64,000 nucleotides of DNA from assembly GCF_030454045.1 (NCBI RefSeq), contig NZ_JAKDJE010000003.1:1-64000 (forward strand), written 5' to 3'. The DNA is from Psychrobacter sp. GTDB lineage: Bacteria > Pseudomonadota > Gammaproteobacteria > Pseudomonadales > Moraxellaceae. The translations under genes were made by a program, and so were the position numbers. The notes below the pieces were generated by a model. It saw nothing but the letters and a program-made list of their open reading frames with translations. It had not been told where the DNA came from and did not search any database. Within the stretch, counting starts at the first letter, position 1. The number at the start of each line of letters is the position of its first letter. This document shows positions 55,086 to 63,329 of this stretch, piece after piece.

Positions 55086-55586
55086 ATGGCGCATAGTCAA
55101 GCGACAAAGGATGATCTGCGTAAGCGCTATATTTTTGAGGGCTTATCGCTCGCTATGGCGGCAGTCATGTCTGAAGTCAGCTATCCAACTGCCCAGCGCT
55201 GGAAAAATGCAGCGGCTGAAAATGGTGATGACTGGGATAAGGTCAAGACCGCGCATAGCATGGCAGGCGGCGATTTAGAGGATATATCGCGCCAGATACT
55301 GACTGATTTTATCATCCAGTTTAAGGCGACAATGGACGCTATCAAGACCGCTGATGATATCGCGCCCAATCAGCGCGTTGAGATGCTGACTTCCCTTGCC
55401 GATGCTTATAACAAGACCGTCGCATCAAGCCGCAAACTGTTGCCTGAGACGTCCAAGCTGGCTATCGCGCTGCAAGTGCTGGAGCTATTAGCAGGTTATT
55501 TACAAGAGCATAAGCCTGAGCTGCTGCCTGATTTTATGGCGCTGCTTGAGCCGTTTGGGCAGACATTGGATGGAGCATTGAAATGA
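55086..55586 (+). CDS. DUF1804-family protein, likely terminase small subunit
   Basis: This 166-residue protein has an N-terminal HTH-like part (KRYIFEGLSLAMAAVMSEVSYPTAQRWKNAA) typical of DUF1804/Mu gp27-like proteins, encoded just before the large terminase. It probably recognises phage DNA for packaging. GGGGGCTAAAA lies before the ATG. Confidence 0.8.
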   Translation: MAHSQATKDDLRKRYIFEGLSLAMAAVMSEVSYPTAQRWKNAAAENGDDWDKVKTAHSMAGGDLEDISRQILTDFIIQFKATMDAIKTADDIAPNQRVEMLTSLADAYNKTVASSRKLLPETSKLAIALQVLELLAGYLQEHKPELLPDFMALLEPFGQTLDGALK

Positions 55587-55813
55587 GTTGTAAAAAGATA
55601 AAAGCAAAATTGAAAAAAAAGGGTATTAAGACTAAAGAACTGTACTCATCACGTTGCGCATATGGCGGCGGCTGGTCTTACTTTGTTTTCCTTGCTGACG
55701 GTGTTGAGCCTGACATATTAGATATAGACCCTAATTGCGAAATCGAAAGCCAGTTTGATAGTTCGCAAGAAGCGCTTGATTGGATTGAGCAATTACCAAA
55801 TTTGAAAGGCTGA
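55583..55813 (+). CDS. Hypothetical phage protein
   Basis: This 76-residue protein has a Lys-rich start (CKKIKAKLKKKGIKTKEL), a central aromatic/glycine stretch (CAYGGGWSYFVF) and an acidic end. The start overlaps the upstream stop (ATGA). It is not recognised and may be a late insertion (moron) in the packaging block. Confidence 0.55.
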   Translation: MSCKKIKAKLKKKGIKTKELYSSRCAYGGGWSYFVFLADGVEPDILDIDPNCEIESQFDSSQEALDWIEQLPNLKG

Positions 55814-55816
55814 CGT

Positions 55817-55927
55817 ATGACCGACTTTGAACAAGCGCTACTTAAACGCCTAAAGGTTATTAGTAGTCAGCTGTCATGGATTTGTATTTGGCTGTTTGTG
55901 ATTATGCTAACAACGTGCGCGGGATGA
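55817..55927 (+). CDS. 36-residue membrane peptide
   Basis: ATG at 55817 gives MTDFEQALLKRLKVISSQ, then one hydrophobic helix (WICIWLFVIMLT) and a TTCAG end. It fits exactly between its neighbours and is followed one base later by the terminase ATG. It is too short to assign. The ending could be a weak lipobox, but the cysteine is only two residues from the end. Confidence 0.4.
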   Translation: MTDFEQALLKRLKVISSQLSWICIWLFVIMLTTCAG

Positions 55928-55928
55928 T

Positions 55929-57533
55929 ATGAAAAATAGAGAGTTTTTAAAAAATCTAATCACGCTGGGCGATGAGCTGCGAGCAAACATCGAGGCGAAT
56001 TGCACAGGCTGGGACGATGACCCCAAAGCCATTGAGGCGCGTGTCAAAAAAGTAAAAGACGCCGATACGGGCTTTGATTACTTTGTTGAAAACTACTTCC
56101 CTCACTATATTCGCAACCCCGCCAAATCCAATCTGCACAAGTATTTATTTAAGCGACTGGCTGAGATATTAAAGACGCCTGATAGCCAGCTAGACGCTAT
56201 CGCTGCCCCGCGTGGTGAGGCAAAGTCTACTATCGTCAGTCAGCTGTACACGCTATATCGTATCGTTACTGAGCAGACGCATTATAGCCTTATCGTCATG
56301 GACTCTATCGATCAGGCGTACCCGATGCTTGAGGCTATCAAAGCGGAGCTTGAGGCTAATCCGCGGCTGCGTATTGACTTCCCCAAGGTGTTTGGCGCTG
56401 GCCGTGTATGGCAAGCAGGCACTATCGTCACCGCTAATAACATCAAGGTACAAGTGGCTGGCGCAGGCAAAAAGCTGCGTGGTCTGCGACATGGCGCGTA
56501 TCGCCCAGACATGGTGATACTCGATGACATCGAGAACGATGACAACGTGCGCAAACCTGAGCAGCGTGACAAGCTGCATAACTGGCTAAAAAAGACCATC
56601 ATGCCATTGGGCGCTGCGGGCGAAAAGCTGGATATCATCTATATCGGCACGATATTGCACTATGACAGTGTGCTCAATCGCACGCTGGACAATGGTGCAT
56701 GGCGCTCTGCACGGTTTCAGGCTGTCATCAAGATGCCCGATAATATGCAGATTTGGGACGAGTGGGAGGCGCTATTTAAGGCCAAACGCCTTGATGATGC
56801 TGATGCGTTTTATATTAAGAATAAGCGCAAGATGGACAAAGGCGCTATCGTGTCGTGGGCGGCGCGTCCAATCCTTGCGCTGATGAAAATCCGCGCGCGT
56901 GATGGTCATGATACCTTTGCTTGTGAATATCAAAACGACCCATCTGCTGGTGAGGATGCGCCATTTAACAATGCTGTGCATTATTGGCACACGCTGCCTG
57001 CGGGGTTGATTTACTTTGGTGCGGTTGATCCGTCATTGGGTAAAGCTGGCGCAAGTCGTGACCCGTCTGCTATCGTCATCGGCGGCTATGACCGACTGAA
57101 CGGCAAGGTGTATATCGTCAAGGCGGATATCAAAAAGCGGCTGCCCGATAAAATCATATCGGATGTCATCAAGTATCAGCGCGAGTTTAACTGTCTGGTG
57201 TGGGCGGTGGAGTCTGTGCAGTTTCAGGAGTTTTTACGCACAGAATTGGTCAAACGCTCAGCACAGCAAGGCATCCATGTGCCCGCCAATCCTGTCAATC
57301 CACATAGCGATAAGCTGCTACGCATCGAGGCGCTACAGCCACACATGAGCAATAAGCTGCTACTGCTGCATACAGAGCAAGCGACGCTCATCCGTCAGTT
57401 TGAGCACTTTCCAAAGGCGGATCATGATGATGGCCCTGATGCGGTGGAAATGGTCTGGAAACTCGCCACTGGCTTTGCACAGTCTACCCAAGCGCAGCCG
57501 CTCGATGTGCCACAGCCGTCACTGTATTACTGA
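55929..57533 (+). CDS. Phage terminase large subunit (Mu gp28-like)
   Basis: This 534-residue packaging motor has an ATPase with Walker A-like APRGEAKST (about residue 97), Walker B MVILDDIEND and an RNase H-like nuclease starting FGAVDPSLGKAG with DPSAIVIGG, and late acidic DDGPDAVEM. It threads DNA into proheads and cuts it; Mu-type enzymes package by headful from the phage end into host DNA. Confidence 0.93.
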   Translation: MKNREFLKNLITLGDELRANIEANCTGWDDDPKAIEARVKKVKDADTGFDYFVENYFPHYIRNPAKSNLHKYLFKRLAEILKTPDSQLDAIAAPRGEAKSTIVSQLYTLYRIVTEQTHYSLIVMDSIDQAYPMLEAIKAELEANPRLRIDFPKVFGAGRVWQAGTIVTANNIKVQVAGAGKKLRGLRHGAYRPDMVILDDIENDDNVRKPEQRDKLHNWLKKTIMPLGAAGEKLDIIYIGTILHYDSVLNRTLDNGAWRSARFQAVIKMPDNMQIWDEWEALFKAKRLDDADAFYIKNKRKMDKGAIVSWAARPILALMKIRARDGHDTFACEYQNDPSAGEDAPFNNAVHYWHTLPAGLIYFGAVDPSLGKAGASRDPSAIVIGGYDRLNGKVYIVKADIKKRLPDKIISDVIKYQREFNCLVWAVESVQFQEFLRTELVKRSAQQGIHVPANPVNPHSDKLLRIEALQPHMSNKLLLLHTEQATLIRQFEHFPKADHDDGPDAVEMVWKLATGFAQSTQAQPLDVPQPSLYY

Positions 57534-57542
57534 GGATAAATT

Positions 57543-59027
57543 ATGTTTGGGATAAAAGCCAAGAAGCAAAAAATTGATGCCAAAAAGCTGCTGGTCGCCA
57601 TTGATAGCGCACTAGAGGCCAGTGACGCGGCCAGTGCTGACCAGCTGCTGTCAGAGACGGGCAAAACCCGCCAAGAGCTGCTAGATGCAGTGATGGCGGA
57701 CGATGAGGTCATCAGCTGCTATGAGGATCTGCAAGGTGCGATCAACGCTGAGGCATGGCGTATCTGGGGTGAGGATGTCAATGAGGAGCTGATTAATCAT
57801 CTGATTAAGACTGTGCGCCGATTGCTGCCCGACTTTATCCAGCTGGTGCTACTCGCTAAGTTTAACGGCTATGCGGTGGCGGAGTATGTGTTTGAGCAAC
57901 AAGCCAATGGGTTTTTGACGCTCAAATCTATCTTGTCCAAAGATGGCGAGCTGGATAGCTACACGCCCCAGCGAGACGGTACGGTGACGTTTGGTACTGA
58001 GGATGAGGTGATTGAGATTGACCAAAACATCAAGTACCTGGTACTTAAAAACAAAGCGGTGCCAGCACGGCCAGCGGGTGAGCTGTTGGTCATCCGTGCC
58101 TATCCTGCGGTAGCGCTCAGACGGCGCGAATGGGCGTATGCTGGGCAGTTTATCGCTCGTTATGCTCAGCCGTATGTCGTCGGCAAGCAAGGCAGTAGTG
58201 GCTTTGGCGGTAACGTGACCGACTTTACCAGCAAGATATTTGCCTTTATCAATGGCGGCGCGATGGGTGTGGGCGCTGATGATGAGATTAATCTGCATCA
58301 GCTCAATGGCAACGGCGAGGCGTTTGAGCTGTTTGAGCGCTTGGCCAATAGACGCATCCAAAAGCTACTGCTGGGCAAGGTAAAAACCTCTGAGCTGACA
58401 TCTGGTAGCCGTGCTGCACAAGAGACCGATGATGAGGCGCGGCATGACCGTATCAGCGGCTATCTGTCGCTGATGACACGGGGCATCCAGCACGCCATCG
58501 ATGCGATTATCACGGTCAATCAGTACTGGGGCGTGCCCATCGTCGCCCCGCAAGGGATTTGGTTTGAGTATCAAAAGCAGACCAAGCCCGACCAAAACCG
58601 TGCGACGGTCGATAAGACCTATGCAGAGACTGGGCAGATTGTATTTACCAAAGAGTATTATTCTGAGATTTTAGGTTACGAAGAAAAGCACTTTAAGATG
58701 GTTGAGCCATCGGATAAGCCTGCGGTCGCTCAATTAGCCAAACAAGTGCAAGCGCTGTCGATGCAGATGTCAAACGGCCTGCCTGACAATATCACTGAGC
58801 CGACCACTGATGACGACATAGAGCATGACCGCGCTATCATGCAGCCCAAGATAACCGCGCTGCTGTCGCTGCTGGGTGACTGCGAGAGCTATAGTGAGTT
58901 TGAGGAGCGTTTGCGCACGGCTGATCTGCCTGATGCCGAGCTGATCGCCGACCTTGCCAATCAATGCGGTGACAGCTATGTGCAGGGCATCACCGATATG
59001 GCCGCACGCACCGACGAGGAGTCATAA
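57543..59027 (+). CDS. Portal protein (Mu gp29 / DUF935)
   Basis: This 494-residue protein has the DUF935 pattern: LLDAVMADDEVISCYEDLQGAI, AKFNGYAVAEYVFE, RREWAYAGQFIARYAQP and ISGYLSLMTRGIQHAIDAIITVNQYWG. It forms the dodecameric DNA gate at one capsid vertex. It lies directly between terminase and MuF. AGGATAAATT precedes the ATG. Confidence 0.92.
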   Translation: MFGIKAKKQKIDAKKLLVAIDSALEASDAASADQLLSETGKTRQELLDAVMADDEVISCYEDLQGAINAEAWRIWGEDVNEELINHLIKTVRRLLPDFIQLVLLAKFNGYAVAEYVFEQQANGFLTLKSILSKDGELDSYTPQRDGTVTFGTEDEVIEIDQNIKYLVLKNKAVPARPAGELLVIRAYPAVALRRREWAYAGQFIARYAQPYVVGKQGSSGFGGNVTDFTSKIFAFINGGAMGVGADDEINLHQLNGNGEAFELFERLANRRIQKLLLGKVKTSELTSGSRAAQETDDEARHDRISGYLSLMTRGIQHAIDAIITVNQYWGVPIVAPQGIWFEYQKQTKPDQNRATVDKTYAETGQIVFTKEYYSEILGYEEKHFKMVEPSDKPAVAQLAKQVQALSMQMSNGLPDNITEPTTDDDIEHDRAIMQPKITALLSLLGDCESYSEFEERLRTADLPDAELIADLANQCGDSYVQGITDMAARTDEES

Positions 59028-60269
59028 ATGGGCGATGAGTATGATGAGGCTAATTTTGCCAAGCTGATAAATTTTGAGGCGTTGGCCAATTTTAAGGGCA
59101 AGTCGCTGCTGTCTAGCTATAGCTATCTGGATATGCTCGCGCGTGAGCACGCTGTGGCGTTTAGTGTCGCTAAGATGCTCGATGAGGATATGCTGAGTGA
59201 GACGCAAGACGCTATCACGGCCGCCTTGGCAAACGGTACAGATTTTAGGGACTTTGAAAAACGCCTCAAGCCGTACCTGATGAGCCGTGGCTGGTGGGGC
59301 GAGCAAGTCATGACTGACCCTGTGACCGGTGAGCGTAAAGCAGTGCAACTGGGTAGCACGCGGCGACTGCGCACTATCTATCATACCAATCTGCACAGCT
59401 CATACGCCGCTGGGCAGTGGCAGCGCATCCAAGACACCAAGGCGGCATTGCCCTATCTGCAATATATGCCATCTGTCGCTGGACGTAAGCGAGACGAGCA
59501 CAAACGCTACTATGGAATCATACGCCCTGTCGATGACCCTATCTGGCAGCGTATCATGCCGCCCAATGGTTATGGCTGTCTGTGCTGGGTTAAGCAGTTG
59601 ACACGCGCACAGGCGGAGCGTGCGGGCATCAGTGACGAGATTGAGCTGGACGAGGTGGAAACAGAAAATCCGCGCACAGGCGATAAGATAAAATCGCCCC
59701 AAGGCATCGACCCAAGCTTTGACCATAACCATGACCGACTGACGGCCATACGCAGTCTATACAGCGAAAAAGCGCAAACGTGGTCGCACGTCCCCAAGGC
59801 CAAGCAAGCGGCGAAAGCTGAGCAATATAAGCTAGACCTCGATAACTATATGCAGACTGTGCTGGATATGCCGTCACTTAAACCGATGACGCCGCATATC
59901 AATACCGAGCAGTTTGCCGAGCGCCTCACCGCATTGAGCAAGATGAGCGCAGCGGACATTGCCAAGGCTGATAGGCAGTGGGCAGTCGCATCGATGAGCG
60001 CTAGTGTGCAAGACCAGCTGGGTATTGATAATGTGATTGCGTGGCTGCCTGAGCGGCTGCTGGGCGATATGGTCGGCAAGATGGGGCTGGATGATGTGCG
60101 TGCGCTGCTGGCCTCTACCAGTGATATGCTGGGCAGTATCGAGCAAATCAGCAAATCAGGCGGGCAATACGTCATCACATATACCAGTGATAAGGGGCTG
60201 CATAAGATGACGCTGGCGGTCGATAGTGAGTTAAAAACGCTGAATATTATTGAGCTGGTGCGGATGTAG
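59028..60269 (+). CDS. Minor head protein (MuF / gp30, SPP1 gp7-like)
   Basis: This 413-residue protein has the phage Mu F-like domain: YHTNLHSSYAAGQWQR, YLQYMPSVAGRKRDEHK and PPNGYGCLCWV. It is a minor capsid component bound near the portal. The C-terminal third (about residues 270-413) is different in character (KSGGQYVITYTSDKG) and may be a phage-specific fused domain. It starts right after the portal stop (TAAATG). Confidence 0.9.
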   Translation: MGDEYDEANFAKLINFEALANFKGKSLLSSYSYLDMLAREHAVAFSVAKMLDEDMLSETQDAITAALANGTDFRDFEKRLKPYLMSRGWWGEQVMTDPVTGERKAVQLGSTRRLRTIYHTNLHSSYAAGQWQRIQDTKAALPYLQYMPSVAGRKRDEHKRYYGIIRPVDDPIWQRIMPPNGYGCLCWVKQLTRAQAERAGISDEIELDEVETENPRTGDKIKSPQGIDPSFDHNHDRLTAIRSLYSEKAQTWSHVPKAKQAAKAEQYKLDLDNYMQTVLDMPSLKPMTPHINTEQFAERLTALSKMSAADIAKADRQWAVASMSASVQDQLGIDNVIAWLPERLLGDMVGKMGLDDVRALLASTSDMLGSIEQISKSGGQYVITYTSDKGLHKMTLAVDSELKTLNIIELVRM

Positions 60270-60293
60270 TTTGATAGCCTAGTACAGATAGCG

Positions 60294-60311
60294 TTTAACA
60301 CCCGTTTAAAC
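60294..60311 (+). repeat. 18-bp prophage repeat, copy 3
   Basis: It reads TTTAACACCCGTTTAAAC. It lies 24 bp after the MuF stop and before the terminator at 60366. Confidence 0.65.
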
Positions 60312-60365
60312 GCTCGACCACGCGTTTTTAAACTCACACCTATATCATTACGCCAAAACACAACC

Positions 60366-60402
60366 AAAGCGCCTTAAATCGCAAATTTAAGGCGCTTTTT
60401 TT
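60366..60402 (+). terminator. Terminator after MuF gene
   Basis: The stem AAAGCGCCTTAAAT/ATTTAAGGCGCTTT with a small loop ends in T7. Confidence 0.88.
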
Positions 60403-60439
60403 GTGCCTGCGATTTTTGGGCTTGCTGGCTTAATCTGAC

Positions 60440-60486
60440 TACCTGAACCGCGTCATCTAACCGTGATGCTCAGCGACTAGCATAAT
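60440..60486 (+). promoter_or_regulatory. Late promoter element 2 (head operon)
   Basis: This is the counterpart of 52772-52818: TACCTGAACC, TCATCTAACCG, TGCTCA-CG and GCATAAT at the same spacing. CATAAT at 60481-60486 is the likely -10. It follows a strong terminator and precedes the protease/scaffold gene by about 60 bp. Confidence 0.65.
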
Positions 60487-60547
60487 GAGGCTTTATAGAT
60501 GTTCTGTATTTTATTAAAGCGATTTTACTCATTAGCTGGACGCCATT

Positions 60548-61540
60548 ATGCCCAAATCTAAAAAGACGACTGCAAACCCGCGAACCCTTAAAGTGCAATT
60601 ATCCTCTGATGTCGCCATTGGTGACGCCGCCCCGCAAGGCGAGCTGCGCAAGTTTAGTGGCGTGGCGCATACAGGCAAGCCGTTTAGTTATGGCGGTATG
60701 CAGTGCGTGATTGAGCTATCAAGCGTCAAGTCGCATCCCAAACTGCCTATGCTGCTATTGCACGACCGAGGCTGCCGCGCAGGATTTGGCGCGTTGTCAG
60801 TCGATCAGACGCTCAATATCGACGGTTATCTACTCAATAACGTGTACGGCAATGATGTCGCAACCGATGCTGATGCTGGGTTTCCTTGGCAGCTGTCCGC
60901 GCACATCGAGTCGCAGACAGTTGATGAGCTGGCACATGGTGAGACTGAGACAGTAAACGGGCAAACCGTGACTGGCCCTGTGCTCATCATGCGTAACTCA
61001 CACTGCTATGAGGTGTCGTTTACCCCCACAGGCGTTGATAGCGATACATTTGCGATGGTGCTGTCAGATGACGGCACAGACGCACCTACCTCACAACCAA
61101 CCCCATCCCCAACTGATAAAACAGGTGACGATATGACCCTAGAAGAAGCCCTAGCGGCGCTCGAAGCGATGAAAGAGCAAAACGAAAAGCTGGTCGAAGA
61201 GATTGAGCAGCTAAAAGAAAAAGCCAAAGAAGCCGACGAAGCGGCACATGCTGCCAATGTCGATGCGCAACTGTCACAAGCGGGATTTGCCAAAAATGAC
61301 GAAGGCTGGGACGGTATCAGTGCTACGACATATAAGATGCTGCTATCTGCTGATGACGCAGATGCCACCGCGCTAATTGGCGACTTACCTAAGCCGCAAG
61401 GTGCGGATGAGCGCACCCCGCCACCAGGGTTTTTGCTCAGTGAGCAGCACGGCAGCGGTAATCAAAATCAGCAACACCAAACCAATGCCATGCTACGCGA
61501 TGCCGAGGCACGCGCCGACGCCGCAAAAGGTTATATCTAA
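60548..61540 (+). CDS. Phage head maturation protease with scaffold region (Mu gpI-like)
   Basis: This 330-residue protein has an N-terminal protease domain (about residues 20-180) with LLLHDRG, IESQTVDE and HCYEVSFTPTG. A Thr/Pro-rich linker follows, then a coiled-coil scaffold (about residues 196-330) containing EEIEQLKEKAKEADEAAH. The protease trims the scaffold during prohead maturation. A nested start for the scaffold alone is likely. Confidence 0.88.
   Translation: MPKSKKTTANPRTLKVQLSSDVAIGDAAPQGELRKFSGVAHTGKPFSYGGMQCVIELSSVKSHPKLPMLLLHDRGCRAGFGALSVDQTLNIDGYLLNNVYGNDVATDADAGFPWQLSAHIESQTVDELAHGETETVNGQTVTGPVLIMRNSHCYEVSFTPTGVDSDTFAMVLSDDGTDAPTSQPTPSPTDKTGDDMTLEEALAALEAMKEQNEKLVEEIEQLKEKAKEADEAAHAANVDAQLSQAGFAKNDEGWDGISATTYKMLLSADDADATALIGDLPKPQGADERTPPPGFLLSEQHGSGNQNQQHQTNAMLRDAEARADAAKGYI
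61133..61540 (+). CDS. Nested scaffold protein (internal start)
   Basis: An in-frame ATG at 61133 (residue 196 of the protease) has AGGTGACG just upstream and begins MTLEEALAALEAMKEQ, exactly where the coiled coil starts. This would give a 135-residue free scaffold, as Mu Z is made from inside I. It is inferred from position and ribosome site. Confidence 0.55.
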   Translation: MTLEEALAALEAMKEQNEKLVEEIEQLKEKAKEADEAAHAANVDAQLSQAGFAKNDEGWDGISATTYKMLLSADDADATALIGDLPKPQGADERTPPPGFLLSEQHGSGNQNQQHQTNAMLRDAEARADAAKGYI

Positions 61541-61551
61541 ATCATACAACC

Positions 61552-61589
61552 AGTCACCGCGCGTCTGCATTACGGTGCGGTGATTGTTT
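61552..61589 (+). terminator. Weak hairpin after protease/scaffold gene
   Basis: The arms AGTCACCGC and GCGGTGATT (one wobble) are followed by GTTTT. It may reduce read-through or shape expression between scaffold and capsid genes. Confidence 0.4.
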
Positions 61590-61639
61590 TACGCAACTTA
61601 TTACACACGCTTTTACACATCGAACCCTAGGAGCACCCT

Positions 61640-61966
61640 ATGCCTGATTTAACCATCGGCGATATCCTCAAATCAGAGGCTGATCCAAATAGCCGCATTG
61701 CTATCCCTGCGCCTGTCGGCACTAAAGCGGGACAGCTGGTCAAATATGCAGAACGTAACGAGCACTTGATCGCGCTGACTGACGAGACCAATGGCGAAGT
61801 GTTGGTACAGCCGCATAACTGCGTCATGTTTTTGGGCGGCGTCTTACAAGCCGATATCGACAGTCAGTTTACTGATGAAGATAATACCGTGGCCTTGACT
61901 ACCGCAGCACTTATCAAGCAAGGCGATTTGTACGGTATCAAGTACGTCGGCACGCCCAGCGCCTAA
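61640..61966 (+). CDS. Putative capsid decoration (cement) protein
   Basis: This 108-residue protein lies between scaffold and major capsid genes. It is beta-rich in appearance with AIPAPVGTKAGQLV and VQPHNCVMFLGGVL. Size and position match lambda gpD-like or other cement proteins. TAGGAGCACCCT precedes the ATG. The assignment rests mainly on context. Confidence 0.55.
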   Translation: MPDLTIGDILKSEADPNSRIAIPAPVGTKAGQLVKYAERNEHLIALTDETNGEVLVQPHNCVMFLGGVLQADIDSQFTDEDNTVALTTAALIKQGDLYGIKYVGTPSA

Positions 61967-61983
61967 ACGCTAATTAACAACTC

Positions 61984-62001
61984 TTTAACCCTAATTTAAA
62001 C
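61984..62001 (+). repeat. 18-bp prophage repeat, copy 4
   Basis: It reads TTTAACCCTAATTTAAAC. It lies 17 bp after the cement-like gene, between it and the major capsid gene. Confidence 0.6.
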
Positions 62002-62034
62002 CGCATTTAATTTACAGCTAACAAGGATTGCATT

Positions 62035-63027
62035 ATGCCTTTATCTAATGAGAGTCAATACGGCGTGAAGCCTATGACTGAGGCTATTAACAAACTACCT
62101 GCCACGCCTACGATCATCCGTAGTCTGGGCATCTTTAAGCCTGAATATCTAGACACCACCAGCGTGGTCGTTGAGTCAAAAGAAGGCGTGCTGTCGTTAG
62201 TGCCAGCCGTCCCGCGCGGCACGCCTGGCGAGCCAGTGGCGACGACTAGTCGCGGCAAGCGAGAGTCGTTTGAGATGCTGCATTTGCCCAAGCACGACAT
62301 CGTGCGCGCTGACGATGTGCAAAACGTCAAGTCGTTTGGTAGTGACAACAAAGCCGAAACGGTCGCAGGTAAAGTCAATGACAAGCTTGCTGATATGAAG
62401 TTTGATATTGAATATACGCGCGAGCATTTGATGCTAGGCGCCATCAAAGGCAAAATCTTGGACGCAGATGGTACGCCGCTGGTCGATATCTATGATCGCT
62501 TTGGCCTGACTCGCAAGACCTTTACCTGGAATTTGTCCGGCGAAAGCTCAAACGTCGGCAAGATGATTGATGATGCGGTGACTGCACTCAGCAAAAAGCG
62601 TGGCGGCGAGCCTGTGAATGGCTGGTATGTACTGTGCTCGCCTGAGTTTATGCAGGCGGTCATCTATCACAAAACGATGACTGCGCTATATGAGCGCTAT
62701 CAAGACGGTAAGGTCTACCGCGAAGGCGACACCAATGTCGGCTTTAAGCATAAAAACCTAGAGTTTATCCAGTATGACCATGTATTTGAGTCTGGTCTGC
62801 AAATCAAAGCTGGCGAAGCTGAGATCATTCCGAAAGGCACCCGCAAGACGTTCCGCGAGTACTTTGCCCCTGCTGATACTGCTGCTGCGGTCAATACCAA
62901 AGCCAAGCCGTACTATGCGAGCCGTGAGCCGTTGGGTCATGGTAAGGGCTATGACCTAGAGGCGCAGTCCAACCCATTGCCATTGCTGCTACGTCCTGAC
63001 CTTGCCGCTACGCTAAAAGCGACCTAA
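62035..63027 (+). CDS. Major capsid protein, lambda gpE type
   Basis: This 330-residue protein matches the phage capsid protein E family by VPRGTPGEPVATTSRGKR, FEMLHLPKHDIVRADDVQN, GWYVLCSPEFMQAVIYH and the C-terminal PLGHGKGYDLEAQSNPLPL. It forms the HK97-fold shell. This differs from the Mu gpT-type capsid, so the head module appears to be mosaic. AACAAGGATTGC precedes the ATG. Confidence 0.88.
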   Translation: MPLSNESQYGVKPMTEAINKLPATPTIIRSLGIFKPEYLDTTSVVVESKEGVLSLVPAVPRGTPGEPVATTSRGKRESFEMLHLPKHDIVRADDVQNVKSFGSDNKAETVAGKVNDKLADMKFDIEYTREHLMLGAIKGKILDADGTPLVDIYDRFGLTRKTFTWNLSGESSNVGKMIDDAVTALSKKRGGEPVNGWYVLCSPEFMQAVIYHKTMTALYERYQDGKVYREGDTNVGFKHKNLEFIQYDHVFESGLQIKAGEAEIIPKGTRKTFREYFAPADTAAAVNTKAKPYYASREPLGHGKGYDLEAQSNPLPLLLRPDLAATLKAT

Positions 63028-63036
63028 TCGCCTTTC

Positions 63037-63064
63037 CCCTTGACTGGCGACAGTCGGTCAAGGG
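63037..63064 (+). terminator. Hairpin after major capsid gene
   Basis: CCCTTGAC and GTCAAGGG pair, with an alternative inner GACTG/CAGTC. The T run is short, so this may be a partial terminator or an mRNA-stabilising hairpin. Confidence 0.5.
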
Positions 63065-63095
63065 TCTTTATACAAACTTTTAAGACAAGGTAAAG

Positions 63096-63320
63096 ATGAT
63101 GAGCGATAAACCAAAAATCACAGGCTACCGCCAATTGACTGACGCTGATATTGATCTGATGAATCAAGTCAAAGCGAAAGGTCAGGAGATGGGCGAGCTG
63201 ATCGATAAGCTCAAAAGCACTGACGGCTTAGACCAGCGTTGGATTGCTACTGGCGCAACCGATATCCAAAAGGGCTTGATGTGCGTCACCCGTGGCATCG
63301 CCCAGCCGAACAGTTTTTAA
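63096..63320 (+). CDS. Acb2-like cyclic-oligonucleotide sponge (anti-CBASS)
   Basis: This 74-residue protein has the Acb2 pattern: GYRQLTDADIDLMNQVK (residues 10-26), then EMGELIDKL, then DQRWIATGATDIQKGLM and a TRGIAQP end. Acb2 proteins are small helical hexamers that bind the cyclic di- and trinucleotide alarms of CBASS and related immunity, so effectors are not switched on. Tyr11 and Lys26 fall at positions that I recall as ligand contacts in studied Acb2; this needs alignment. In Pseudomonas phages acb2 also lies in the head gene cluster. ACAAGGTAAAG precedes the ATG. Confidence 0.8.
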   Translation: MMSDKPKITGYRQLTDADIDLMNQVKAKGQEMGELIDKLKSTDGLDQRWIATGATDIQKGLMCVTRGIAQPNSF

Positions 63321-63329
63321 GGTAAAAAC

